A stretch of 64,000 nucleotides of DNA from Hevea brasiliensis (lineage: Eukaryota; Streptophyta; Magnoliopsida; Malpighiales; Euphorbiaceae), in contig NC_079507.1 of assembly GCF_030052815.1 (NCBI RefSeq), positions 64,187,144-64,251,143 of the forward strand. Direction: 5' to 3'. Positions 11,290 to 26,200 of this stretch are shown here, in pieces; the first letter of the stretch is position 1, and each line of letters begins with the position of its first letter. The position numbers were made by a program, and so were the translations under genes. Below the pieces are notes generated by a model, which did not search any database, was not told the origin of the DNA, and saw only the letters and a program-made list of their open reading frames with translations.

Positions 11290-14200
11290 TTATTTCTTCC
11301 CATTTATCTCAAAAACCTGATGTAGCTTTCCGTCCAAAGAAGGCTCATCATTTACAGATTGAACATTACAAGCCAATTCAGCCTGGTTTCTTCCTACTTC
11401 GCAGGATAGCTTTGAAAATTGTTCCTGCAAATTACTATCTTGGCTTTCCACTACTATCAATTTCTCTTCCTCCAATTTAGCAGCATCTTCATTTGAGTAA
11501 TAATTTCCGTCAGAAGGCTCAATAGACTCGACAGGAGGCTCTTCATCAGAATAAACACCTAATTTAGTCGGTTCATTTCTCACCGAGGGTGATGCATGCC
11601 CTGGTCCTTTAACAGCATCAGCAGTTTCCCTTCCACCACTAAATACTGATTCTTGCAAATTCTGGATCTCAGCCAGTTTGGCATCCATTTTGACAGTATC
11701 TTCATGGACAAAGCGGTTTCTATCAAATTGCTCTAAGGACTCATCAATGCCATGCTCACCCACAAGACAAGTAACAAATTCTGTTTCAAAAAGAAATTAC
11801 ATTGATTTTTCAGAAAATTTAAGATGATCATGAACGATGACCTGGCTTCTTTAGAAAAGGGAAGAGCACAAACCCGATTGTGTATCTGCCTTGTTTGTTC
11901 TATGCAATTGTTTTTTTAGCAATATTGTTCCTGGGAACACCATCAAGTTTGTCTTGTTCAGACTTTGCTTTTCATCATTACTCACAGGTGTGAAGCCAAA
12001 ACCCTCTGTCCATGTCTCCACCAAATCTGGAATGGCAGATATAACAAGCTTTTCCACCTTGAAAGATATCAGCATCTGAGGCCAAAATTGGGATAAAAGG
12101 AAATATTAAGTCACAGAAAGCCATCACATAAAAGCAATTTGAAACTCAAGACGAATCCAATATAAGCAAGCTGTAAGTGCTTAAAAGCAACAAAATTATG
12201 GGTGTGCATCCTGAAGCAACCACAAGGTAAGCTGCAAGTTATAAAGTGAGCTTAACCCACCAGAAATTTCTGGAGACGGAAACAGGGTAAATACAATGAA
12301 ACAACAACTCACTATTGAAGAGAGAGAAAGGACAAGGAGAGGGAAATTGTCTTGAGTACTTTACAATGCAATGTTGATCGACAATTTCACTAATCCTGAA
12401 GTGTAACTAAATTCTGCTTAAGGCTCAAGAAATCTGAAATGACATGGATTGAGACAACGGGGATATCACAGCCCATTATTTATGAAGAATGGGACCAACG
12501 ATAAAGCCAATGGCAAAACAAGTACAGTGGACTGTGGAGTCAACCCATAAAGTTCAAAGTTAAAAGTTTTGCTGATACCAAATTGCTTTACTAAAGTCCA
12601 ATTAAGAATAACTAATAAGAAGCTACAGAAAAAAATATTTGGTACTATCCTGCAAAATTAAGCACCAAGTCAATCAATACAGTAAGGCAAAATCTAATTA
12701 TAGTTTTAGCATTAACTTATACCTCCTCAATAGCATTCATAAGGCGTCGACACATTCCATGACGACGGTAATTACTACAAGTGGCAATAAGAGGCATCTC
12801 AGCTACAGTTGCTCCATGTACCCTTCAAAAAAAAAAAATCAACTGTGAGATAAAGATGCAGATAAAAGCAAATGCAGGAGAAAGAGCGGACTCATAATGA
12901 ATGAATCAAACATAAAGTTCCCAAGGGGACTAACAAGTAAAATGTTAAAAAATTTCTCGAAAGTTCCTTTGCATAAGAAAAAGGGTGGAAAAGTGAACAG
13001 GCATGGTTCAGAAAATCTATTCATACATTTACAAATAATAATTAAACCCAAACTAACCCTAAATCCCAAACTAGTTAGGATTGGTTATATGGATCTTTTT
13101 TTCGTTATTTAGCTCTATTTGAAACCAATTCTGCATTAATATCCAAAAATTATAAATCTTTTAATACTAAATTCCTCCATGTCCTTTTAGCTCTCCATCT
13201 TTCTCTTCTCACTGCTTCCATCACTAACTTATCACAATTTTGTACTAGGGCATTACTCTATGTTGTACATGACCAACCTATTTAAATCGACCCTCTTTCT
13301 CATTTTATCCAATGTTTTCTACATTCTGGTGGATGTGGTCATTCAAATTTTATCTATTATCGTGTTACCAGACTTCTATCTTACTATCTGCATTAATAAT
13401 AATTGAACCAAAATGAAAAAATTTATATATATTTCAGTTCGGTTGATTTATTCTATTTTGGGATTTTTAGCTTTTACATTTCAGCCTAAAAATAAGAGGG
13501 TATTATGGATTGGGCATTTGGGCTTCAATTTTGATAAAAATGTATCTCCATATACTGAAATATATTAAATAAATATTTATAAAATATAATTAGTTATTTC
13601 AGTTTTAAAGGTGAAAACCCAAAGGAACCTAAACTTACTGAACTATTTAATTTTGAAAACCGAACCAAATAAACCAAAAGTCATTAGTTCAGCTCGGTAA
13701 TCAATTTAAACCAAATAATGCTCATCAGTCAACGCCATAATTGTTGACAAGAACAGTTTTATGCATACACAAATAGAAGAATAAAGAGAAGGAAAGATGA
13801 TACATATAATTGGTCAGATTATCATGCCAGTGGTGATTTAGGCAGGGTACTGTGTCAGCTAATTGCGATCAGAGTTGGTGGAGCCACTGTTTGATGGGTT
13901 ATGCAGATAGAGATAGTAATAGCTAAATTGGAGGGTGGTAAAGTAGTGCAAAACAATGGTAGGGCTGTGTTCTGGGAAATGGTGATGGTAGATTCAAGGC
14001 TGATTGAATGGAGACCAGTGTTTTACCATGGGTGCCTTGCAGGTGGTTTGGTGGGGGGATTGCAGCGTTAATGATGCATTGAATGTGGTAATGAATAATT
14101 TTCTTTGTCGTGATAATTTGGGAAGGATGAAGGCAGCAGAAAGAGATGGTGGTGCTACTCGTAATGGTGGTAGAGGGGATAGCAGAAGCTAGGGATAGGT

Positions 14201-17200
14201 TAGTGGCAAAACGGCGTCGTTTTGCATGTGCAGGCAGGTCCGAAACAACGTATAAAAGCAAAGCAAGAGGCACTTTTTCTCAAATAAAATTAATTGCACT
14301 ATTAACCTTTAACATCCTTTTCCAATAAAAGTTTAGAATTCTTCGGCAATAAAATAATTAACTCTATAAATTTATTACATGGACCTTTATAGGCTGATTG
14401 TGTGTATTTATTCTTTATTTGCCTCTAAGCAACACTTAGAATTGAAATAATTTTGTTGCAGTTCTACAACATTGAAGGAGTCAAATGTACATAAATTGTT
14501 AACCTGAATGAAAATATAAATTCAATAATTTGAGGATAGAAAAGGAAGGAAATTTTTAAGAGTTTTGTTTTGGTCTCTCACATTTATACTTTAAACTATA
14601 GTTGCCTATGATCAACTAAGTAGAGTTCAGTATGTACGATATTCATCTTCTGGATATCATTTCAGGGAGAAAGGTTTGGGATTCTAATTTTCTTTTCTTT
14701 CTTTTGTTTTTTGAAGATGAATCATGAAAAGTTGACATATGGGTATATATATATATATACAACTTCAGTATTAATAGTTGCACGCATGGTAACATACAAT
14801 AGCATTGACAATACTGCTATAGTAACTACATTAGCACCAGGAAATAAATTAACTCACCGCCTAATAAGCCAGTACTGCAACTTCCTTATTAAATAATTAG
14901 CTGAAATAGTAACACATGTATAATTTGCAATAATTGCAGAAATGAAGTTCTAAAGAAATAATTTTCATGGTAGCTAATTTTGCATCACTACACACACATT
15001 AGACTAGCCAAACAACTTCTATGGAATTCTAATAAAAGAAAGCAACAAAACCACATAAACACAACATATATTACGCATCAAATGATGATTGACTACAGAA
15101 ACAACACAATGCTAAAGACAATGCCGAAGCATCCAACAAAAAAACTTGGGGTCATTGGTTGCAAGACTTAAACATAGCACAAAGAAATATTATCTCTCAT
15201 ATTGGATACTCCTATAGAGAATTTTGACATAGCCTATATACCATGTGGGTGGGCCTCTCCATTTGGTAGTTTTTAGGATGGTTGATGCTTTATTATCTTA
15301 GAGCCATATTTATGATTTCAAGAGTTGCGTATAACCTATTTGTCTCTCATTTCAGTTCATTTCTTCAATTTTTGTCAGCATTATGCATAGAGAGCGAATA
15401 AGTCTGCAATATTGATTATCTCAAAGGGTTGTAGCCTCTTCCTCCTCCTTGTCTGTGTCTATGGCAAAGGGTAGTGGTTTGGTTTGTTAGGGGTCTTATT
15501 AGGTACTCTATTTGACAATTGACGCCAAAATTTACATGCCACTTATATTGGGAATCGTTCCTACCAATTATCAATAGTCTATATAAAAGTGAAAACACTC
15601 CATAAATGACGTTAAAGTAATTAACAATAACTATTTCAACATAAGCCTACCAAGAGAGCTTTGTTGAAAAGAGTAAAAGATTTTATATCTATGCCTTCTT
15701 ATACATCAGTGGTTTGACAATGTGCCAACTTGTTAGTTCACACTCGACCTTATCCCCCATTACCTTCAAAGAAATCATTTTGGAATTCTTATCTTCTGAT
15801 TCTTGAACAAGTTACGGGAAATAGAATTGTGAAGTAAACAGAAAGTGGGAACTAGGAAGGATACTGTGAAGTTTCATGTGGTATTCTACGGAAGTATTAT
15901 GCCCATAATAGGGATTTGATTTTACTAATATACTTTCAAAATTAGGAATGCTTTTCTAACCTAAAAACGCGATTCTAGGCTTCATGTGGTTCAATTTTTT
16001 GCTTTTTGAAAAGCATTGTCTAGCAAATTTTGGTTTTACTATAAAGCAAAACTAATAATAAAAAGGCATGCTTCATAAATATGTAAATTTCAATTCAAAG
16101 AAATAAGAAAATAGCAATTGTAAAAGGGAGAGAGAGAGACAGAGAGAGAGAGAGTTTTCATCACACAAAGTATTTTTTGCTATCTAACCAAAAATTGCTG
16201 TTTTGCTTTTAAGAAAGGGGGAAAAAACACTAAGTTAACCAAACAGTGTCTTAATTTATTCAAGAAAGCTTCCTGGAGTTACTTTCTAAGCAAGCAATAA
16301 TTATAAATTCAATAAGAGCACATTAAACTATTAAAACAGCCCTTAAATGACCCAAAAAATAAAAAGGCATAACCTTTTCATAAATTTTTAATTTTAGCCA
16401 CTCCTTTTAATTTTTTTCAAATATATTAAGATAAGAACTAGTTTTTACCATAAAAGTTAGTATGGAACTCCACAACTCACTAAAGCATGCATATTTCACA
16501 CTCCCATGAGTTTTCATGGCAAAAACAACAACATTATCTTAATATATTTGTGAAATTAAAAGGATTGGCTAAACTTGGTAATTTGCAAAAAGTTATTGGT
16601 TTTTTGGTCATTTGGTATCAATTCTCTTTATTAAAGGGGTGCCTCAGGCTCAAGGCTCATCAGGTTCCAAGCCTAACGCCTTATGCGCATAAGCGTTCGC
16701 TTCGTTCCAGGCGCAAGGCTTTAGAAAGGCATACCTTCCTTATTTCCACCTTTGGCGAGCACTTCCATTCGCAAAAAGCACTACCAGTTAGCATGAAATT
16801 TGCCAATCTACCAAAATCCTATATTGACACATTAGGAAGTTTTCGGAATTTGTATCGCTGGTGATAACTGGTCGTCAATATCTCATAAACAAGCACGCCT
16901 AAGATTGCAAATCTTTCATATTTCCATTTTCAATACTACCGCTCTCTTATTATCTTTTCAAAAATATATATATATATTACATCCACACCTATTTCAAGAT
17001 CTATGCCAAAGGAAAAAGAAAAAACACCATCCACTAACTTGAGAACTAATACTCCTTTAATTCTCAGAGTTGAGGAAGATGATGGAGCTATTGATTTTGA
17101 AAATGAGTATCAAGATGATAAAAGTGTAGAAGAAGATGAATATTGTGATGCTACTCTTAATGACGATTGAAGAGTAGTTATTTTATGATGGCTAGACTTT

Positions 17201-20200
17201 AGTTTTGAGACATTAAAAGATTATTCAAGTTTTAATACATTAGTGTCTTAAAACTTTTAGTAGTTTATGTTTATTTTATTTGGGATTGTAAAATTATTAT
17301 TACTTGAATGCTTATTACTTACTATTATTTTTAGTTTTATGTTATTTGAAGTTTGTTGGAATATTTTCACTTATTTAATTTTTACGGATTTTTTTTTATT
17401 TTTGCACCTTACCTCACTTAGTTGTGCGCTTGCACCTTGAGCCTAGGTTGCAAGACCCTTTAGCGCCTTAGTATGCCTTAAGGCTTTAATAACTATAGTA
17501 TTAATTTGAATTGAATTGCTAAAATTGAAATCAATAATAAAAGTAGGAGATATAATTGATAAAATTAAAAGGAATGACTAAAATTAAAATTTGTGAAGAA
17601 GTTTTGGCTTTTCTTAGTCATTTGGCCTTAAAATATCATAGAATTTGCAAAACCCCAAATCATCCTTGATCTTTTTTATGATTGCCATGACCCCATAACA
17701 TTTGCCATTTCTTTTCACTTTTAAGCTATTTAGAACGGAAATGGAAATGTGGACATAGGGAAACGGCATTTTCAAAAATATAAGAAACGCAGACGTGGAG
17801 AAACACGTAAATACAAGATAATATATATATATATTAAGTGCAATCGTGAAAGAATATATATAGTCAAACTAAAATCAGAACCCCATAAAAAGGCACCTAA
17901 ATTCAGGATATATAGTGGAGTTCAATAATGATTTGCCTTGTACATGAAACCCCATCAAGCTTCTTTCTAAATCAATCAAGCTTTTTTTCATGTACAAAAG
18001 AGGATAATTAAACAAATGGTTACCTAATGAGTTTCTAGCCTCACATGACTTATTTGCAACCTAAGTATCGCAGAAAGAAGTGTTAGTAGGAACTGTCCAA
18101 CCCGTAATGTCTCCAACTCTATATGTGGTTGTGCCGTCGATGATCTAGCCACTGGGCCGACAAGGTGAATTCTTCTTCATCTTTTGTGCGATGCAGTTCT
18201 TCTTCTATTTGCGATGGATCTTGCATTTTTAACCTATATATATATATATGTTTTAAGAAACACTTTTCTCAAGATGAAATGCGTGTCCAACTTTCGCAAT
18301 TTACGGACACGGCCTCAACATGTTTCTTGGTTGTGTCCCAAAGTTTCTGACATAGAAACGTTTCCAAAACGGGAAAAAGTTTGAACATGCCATTTTCATG
18401 CTTCAGAGCTTTTAAGTAAATGAGAAACCCAAGCTTTCTCATTTTCAGCCAATCATCCAACTAACCTAGAAATTGTCTCTTCATTGTTCTCCTGAAATTC
18501 CATCGAGTTGCTTCTAAGCCATTCTTCAACCTTACTAGTAGACCTATTATATTTTGGTGATTCTTGGATGAAGAGCTGTAAACCATCTTCTTCTACCATC
18601 CTAAAACCTAAAATAAAAAATTCCCTAACCCTAACCCATGTGCCATTATGAAAGAGGATATATCAAAAAGTTTAGCCATTAATTACGGATAAAACCATTC
18701 AACTTAATTTCTGGAAATATTTTCAGTGTCAAATTAAAAACCATATTGGTATAACAAGTATTACTTAAAACTAAGCACAATTATTAGAGACAATGTATCT
18801 TCAAGATTAGAATCAAATTATGGTACGTCCTACAGGTAGATAAACATTCAATACTACCTGATGCATGCTACAGACAAAAGTATATCATCTTTCTCCAAGA
18901 CCACAGTATAGAAGCCATGAAAATTTAGACGAGCAAATTCAGACCTGAAGAGCATGAGCAAATAGAAGCAATTAATAACAACATAAAAATTTGCATTAAG
19001 ATTATTTTCTCTAGATCAAGGTCATAAAAATAAATAAATAAATAAATAGAACACAGAGACATCAAAATTAATCGATAATAAACGGTCCATACTTCTAAAA
19101 ACTGAAAACTAAGTTATAGACTGAATCTCCTAATTAAAAATCAGTATAACCACAACTGCATTATCATTAGTATTTTTATCTTGCAACTTTAAATATAGTC
19201 CTTCTTTAGGATATGCAATTAATTTCCTGCTACTGCATAATCTTCTCAGGGAGGAAGGCAAGTAATGAAGCCAAGAAAGGGGATTCATGTGTACAGTTAA
19301 TACAGGATGCTTCATCTTGACTACAAAGGATGGCTACTGTCCTTTCAACCAAAATACCCCTCTTCCTGATGCAGAAAAAACAGCTTTAAGACTCGACTTC
19401 CAAATTGAGTATTTCCTTTCTGACCATCCAATAGATGATGCTTCATCACCTTCTCAACAAGAAAGCATTAAGGCCTCTTTGGCATGTTCTCAAAATAGTA
19501 TCTTAAGCCGAAGGAAAATACAAGAAATATCATACACATATATGATTCAAGTGAAGACAACTGAGAAAACAGTAAGGATTTCGAAAGCCAAAGAACTCAC
19601 CCCCAATTGTATAAAACATGAGGTATCATGTCTATGCCTGTTCTTGGGTCTACCATAGATTGAAAGCATTCCTCCATAATAGTAAGAGCAACAGCTAACT
19701 TTGAGTTCCATTCTGCCTTTAGGGCGAATCGTTGAGCAGAATGAACCTTTTGGTCTTCATGAATGCATCTAAGAAGTGTCCAACAAAAGCCATCTGCAAT
19801 AGGATTACTGATTCCTACGTGAGAATGAAGACCTGAGTAAACCTGCATACATAAGTGAGTCAAGTTTTAGAGTGACATATAAACATGCATAATTAATGTC
19901 CATTCAGAATCAGAAGCCACAACTTAACCTACCAACTTAAGGCAAGATTATGATCGATAAAACCAAGTAACATAAACTGGTTTTATGCAGATGTTATTCT
20001 CTTGGTGGTAGTCAATCTATTTCAATCATCCTCAGGGTAATAAATCTTATTTTTAGGTCAAATTACAGCAAATCTCTCCCTTAATCAGGGAAAAAAATCT
20101 CCAACTTTATAATTTATCATGAGCAGAACCAAAATAAAAGGAAAGGGCATCTTGGATTGATTCTGCTGGACATGGACATTTCACACCCAAAATAATTTTA

Positions 20201-23200
20201 ATTCAACCAAAACCCAATATGCCTGTAGAATGTACTTCATATATAAAGATATAACAGAATATTACTAAAAGACCCTAAAAAAAGAATAGTATTAATTATT
20301 TTAAGTTTCCTATTCCTGGAAAACCTAGAAAAGAATAAAAGGTGCAAGTATGAACTCACCAAGATAGGCATAGATCACAATTAAGACTCAGGCTACACCC
20401 AATGGTGCAGGGCTTTTTTTTAAAAAAAAAATAAAAAAATAAAAAGAAAGAAAGGATAGGAAGAAATCTTGACTTTCTTCAGATCTTCCTTGTTCAGCTA
20501 GACATCAGAATCTTTTCTTATGATCTCAAAAAGACAATTTTCTTTTAATAATAATAAACTTCTGAAACATAAAGAAAAAAAGAAAACAGTGCACAACACT
20601 ATAATTAAATAAATTAATTATGATGACAAGGTTATTTTTGAGTCACCATTCTAAGGAGCAAAATTGAAGCTGAGCAACTATTATAAAGAGGAATAGAATT
20701 GTAGAAACAACCAAATGCAAGGAAGCTTATAAGGATGGTTCTTTCCATGGATTAATAGATCCAACTGCCTCAATTTCATTGCAAAAAGCAATCAATAAAT
20801 CTTCCCAATCCATATATATAAGATTTCCAAGAATAAGTGCTCAAACTTCTCAGAACATATTAGCAATACAAGAGAAAAGTCTCCAACCTGACTAACTCAT
20901 CTTTAAAAACAATAAAGATGATGATGTCCATGACAACAATAATTTAATAAGAAAAATAAAATAAATAATCATATAAAAGAAAAAGGGAAAAACTCCAGAA
21001 GCTCCATGGACATAAAAGGAATTCATTCACACTTTTACAACTTAGCTAACTTTGAAAACTGAGCTAATGTACCTCTCGGCAACTTTCACCACAAAGCCAA
21101 GTATCAGAAGCCACTTGTTCATATATATTTTTCCTTTTCCAGCATGTTTCATGATCTGTAAAATTAAGAATTACCAGGTGAATTAGAAAACCAAACTGAC
21201 AGGAAAGGATCACAGATTACAGAAATTGAATACCCTGAACTCCATGGTACCATCATGAACCACTACACAAGAAATCAATTATAGGCAAAGATGTGGAGAA
21301 GCTTCAAGTGACTTTCATATGAACATAATAACACAGAATCAGGAATAACTGCTCGCTCAAATGAGTAATGCTAGACAAGCTTATGTAGCATCAACCTATC
21401 AATGCAAATAGCTCTTCATTTAATGAATACTTTTGGAAAAATTACATATTTGTAGGTATAGAAAACTAATGGATACTGGCATCAAAAGAAGAAACAATTT
21501 TTTGGGGTACAACGGAAAATTAAAGCAGAAACGATTTAAAACCTAAATTTTCCAAAAAGAACAAAGCCTAAGTTTTACAAAGATTGCAAGAACTCCATGA
21601 TCCAAAAGCCTAAGCAATATATAAGTTTCATGTTTAAATTAGGGCTCAAATCAATATCAACTTTCACTTGTATATACTGATTCAATATCTACATGCCGCC
21701 ACATTCCTTGGAGAAACTTTCAACTCCTTAGAAATATAAGCTCAAAATAAAGTCCAGTCCATAGTTTAACATGCACATTCTGAATCAAAGATTTCAAGTT
21801 ATCTTCAGGCTTTATAAACAATTCTATATTCAAGCAAAACAATCTAGCTACAAAAAATAGAAAAATAATCCAGCTGCAGACAGCAGAGATGGCCTTGGAG
21901 AGCTGGGACATTACATTTGTGCTCGCACTGTGAACATTTCAATACGCCAAAAGAATTAGAATCCTCTTTATCATTAACCAAATCCCCACATATCCAACAG
22001 GTGCAGTTTGGGCAATACCAGCTGCCTTCAGGGAGCTCCTGAAGTAAAAAAACAAAATAGTTTATTAGTTCTGGTATCTTAAACAACATAAGCCCTTAAT
22101 CACTTAATTTCGCTCACGATCACAGAAAATAGGAGCCAAACTATGCAGTAAATGCTGAGAACATAGGAACAATAACTTGAAATTTTTTCATTCTCAATTG
22201 ATATAAAGGGCATTCCCCAAAGCGAAAGAAAACATTCAACATAGCGGTAGGAAGTTATATATGTACAAGTGTACATGAAATGTAAACTCAAATTAACATA
22301 AGTGTAGGAGAAAATTGCACTCAGGTCCCAGATCTTTGAAGTCAATTTCATTTTGAAACCAAGCTATAAATTTTTGCATAGCCTTGACCTTATGAACTGT
22401 TGCAATATAATGTTTCCATTAGCTTGACCATTTCCTTCTCTCTTCTATGAGTAAAATAAGTTTTTGGTTCAGTTTTGCAAACCATTAAAGAAAAAATTCA
22501 GCCTCAGATCTAAAGCTTCTCTTTACAATTCCAATACAAAACTAAACCATTTCATGTACTTTGTATGTCAAATTAAAATTATTCTATAGGCAAATAAAAT
22601 CCTGATTCTCAATTTTTTTTTTCAAATAAAAGATGGATTGAGTGACATTATAAAAGAAAATTCAGCAGCTGGTTAAGTTCCAACAATTTCTAAAAATCAC
22701 GGTTGAGAAAATGTAATAATTATAATTTAAGAATTAAAATGCAAACAACCTCAGAGCTCAGGGACTTGAGTACAATAATGCAGTTAGTAATTATAACAAT
22801 AGCAACCAACAATGATAATTATGATAAAAACAACAAAAATAACTATGCAAAAAATAATAATGACAGATCAGATAACACAAAAGAAAATTCTTTGTGAAGA
22901 AACTACCTAAGCATATAAAACAAAAACTAACAAATCTCACATACTTTATTCAATTTCTGAAGCACAGAACAGGACAAAACCATAACTATGTGTCATAAGT
23001 GAGGACGAAACCAAAGAAACCGAGGAAAAAATAGATATAGAATCCAGATTGCACAGAACTGTTCAATACAGGATCATCCCCAAACTCTTATATTCCAAAA
23101 AGCTCAAGTTTTCATGCGAAGTATCAACGATTTAATAATTTATCTTACTAAAATACGCATGAAGTATTTTAAATATCATAATGCAAAAAGTAAAACATTA

Positions 23201-26200
23201 TAGCATAAAATCTGAAATTTCTGCATCTTTTACCCATTGCAGTAGGGTTATGTACTGTTACCTTCTTCTCCCAATTGAGGAAATAACACAAACTGCCTAA
23301 TTGCGTTTTAAATTTCAATAATATTTAAATTTCATGCATAAAAGATGCATTATCTATCATGAATGAACTCCTTTTTTCCATTAAACATCAGATAAAACTA
23401 ATATTTTAAGAGTGCTTTTATTATACAACATTATTATTTAAAATTTTCATAAGAAATAAACATTTTTTAATTATTTGTTAGAATAAAATTTATCATATTG
23501 GAATTTGAAGGAACTTATTATTTATTCATATATTTTAATATATTTTAGTTTGCTTGTAGTTTTTAATAAAAATAGGTACCTACATATAATCATATATATT
23601 GATTCAACATCAGTTCAACCACACAAATGAACCTGTAACACACCCTCTTATCGTTACTTGTTCAAATACCATAACATATAAAATTGATTATTATGTCTAC
23701 ATTACAAAAATGGAAAAATAAAATCATAAATTTTAAAAGTAATCACAAAATAATCAGTCATGATGCATGAGGTTAGAGGTTCAAACCATAACAATAGTGA
23801 TTTCCATGATGGCCCAAAAAAATTGTTAAACAAAATATTTCTTATACAAATACCCATAACACTTTTATTTAAAAATATAAAGGGTAAATTCTAGCCTAAA
23901 TAAGATTTCAAAAGAAAGCACACAAGTATCGTTTTATAAAGAGACCCAAACAAGAGTTAGGGTTTGTAAAAGAAGAGTGAAAATTGTTATGAACTGTATC
24001 TTGCAATAATTGATGCAAGTATCAGTCAAGGATATGAGAGAGATTTTATGAGTGTGATGAAACAGGGAAAAAAAATCTTTTTAGTGCTTGTCCGTGACGA
24101 TTGTTGGCTTCATGCCCAAGTTAAAATTGCTTCACACCAATGTTAAGGTTGCTTTACACAATTTTAAAGTCTTACAAAGTAGCTTCTGTTCCAATTAACT
24201 GCAAGAGATCACATGGTTAAGCAATCGAGCACTGTGCCCATTTTCCAAAATCTCCGGTCCAACAAAAACATTCCAAATAGGAAACTGAAAAGATTAACTA
24301 CCAGAAAATAACCAATAAAAATAAAAAATGAAAAATGATTCAGTGAAACTCACAATTACCAAAATACCCTTGACTCAAAAACTAATTCTATAACTTTTCC
24401 CTAACCTAAATAAAGTTCTTCAACTTCTAGATTTGACATTCCTACTGTATCTAATTGACAGCATCAATAACTCTATAAATATCAATATCTGCCGATAAAA
24501 TACAAAAAATAGAAGGGGAAAAAGAAAGAAAGAAGGGTGTGAACAATCATTCAGATTATGCCTCTCTTTCTCTCTCCCTCCCTCTCTCTCAAACAGCTAG
24601 CTCTGCAAATTTGAGCCCAACCCAGTTGTCAACAATCACCTCCCTCAATGCATTCTGAAACCTCCTTATTTGATTTTTGAACTCAGGGACCAAAAATTTG
24701 CAATCTACTTGGTAACTTTACATATTTAGGCAAGCAAATCAATGAACTCAACCTCAACATTATGCAGTTGTTACGATATCAGTGTTTCCTAGGCCATATC
24801 AAGGACCATTTATAGCTGATATTGAAATTTGCAATGATAAAAACAACAAATATCCAGATGCAACTAAATCATCATGTTGGCATGCTGTAAACTGGAGATG
24901 TAAATTTAAAAGCAGAGGGGAGAAAAAATAAAAGCAATTATGAAACTATGTAAAGAAAAGCAGAATAAACCATGTAAACTAGGAAAAGACAAACCTCTGT
25001 AGACAAGCAGGCCTGATGAAAGGTAGATGGACAGTTATCACAGCATATCAACTCACCACCATCACCACATAGGCCACATGAATCATCATTTTGATCATCA
25101 TCATCAGCTCGCACCACTTGAGTTCTCTTTTTCCTAGTCTTGTATTCAGCTGACCATGCTTGCAGCTGACATAGAGTAAAAGGCTTACCAGATTCCATGA
25201 AAAGATTTAAACATGGACGACTCAGCTGGAAGCCAGCATGTTTCTTAAATTGAGAAACCGAAAGCACTGTATTGCAGCACTTACAGATGATGCCATCCTT
25301 TGTAACCAGACCATCTTTAATTACAGCATCATCCTTGGGGTTCCGATACTGAATCACATCATTGACAAATATAACCCTATTATGGACCAACCATGACAAC
25401 ACTGTTCTAGTTCCCCCTATTGACCACTTGCCATCATTGTATTGCTTCCCCACTTTGCTTAGATTTCTAGGGAGTAAACTGCAGCCACCTTTCTGATTCT
25501 TGAGCTTTATCTGAGCTCTTGATTTGAAGGCCTTCCTTTTATAAGTAGATTTGGTAGCACCTGAGCTGAAATCTTTGTTTTTAATAATGGCAGACACCAA
25601 GAGATCATCATCCTTAAGTAGGCATCTAGTTGGCCTCTTTTGTCCTCTTTTACAAGCATCAAGATTATGATGCATCTTCTTTAATTTTGATCCTTTTCCA
25701 TCAGCCTGACGTAGGCAAGTACCAACAGGTGACAACTTCTTGCAGCTTGTTTTAATTCCTGAATTGGCAACAAGGTTTTCCTTCACTTCTTTTGGAACCA
25801 ATTGGTTGCCATCTGTATGAATATGGTTGCTTTGGTATAAAGTTGTTCTGATCTCAGATATCTTTCTTGACTTCCTGCGCGTCTTCCTTTTCACAACAAC
25901 AGTTTTATCCTTGGTTTTAAAACTTGAAGCTTGAATGCACTGTCCATCCTCATAACTGAGCTCAGTTTTCTGTGCAACATCCAAATTTACAGATTGAGTA
26001 TAAGTTGGTTCATCTTGGCCATTAGAAAAATCCAAGTGACCACTTCGATCATCGACATCAACCAAACTGCTATCTTGATGAGGGGAAGCAGATTCAGATC
26101 CCCCCAGCACGTTAGCATTTCCATCAGTAACAGAGGCATCACATTGGCAACCAGACAACTGGACACAAGTGCTTTCTGATCCACAAGGTGGCAAGGAAGT

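Noticed and set aside
13420..13735. Regions rich in GTTCGGTT and AACCGAACCAAA words in opposite orientation, suggesting a foldback element
   Set aside because: Inverted similarity is short and imperfect and no target duplication was found.
14206..14226. Palindromic GCAAAACGGCGTCGTTTTGC-type motif
   Set aside because: Striking, but AAACGnCGTCGTTT words are widespread in plant repeats. No element boundaries or gene could be tied to it.
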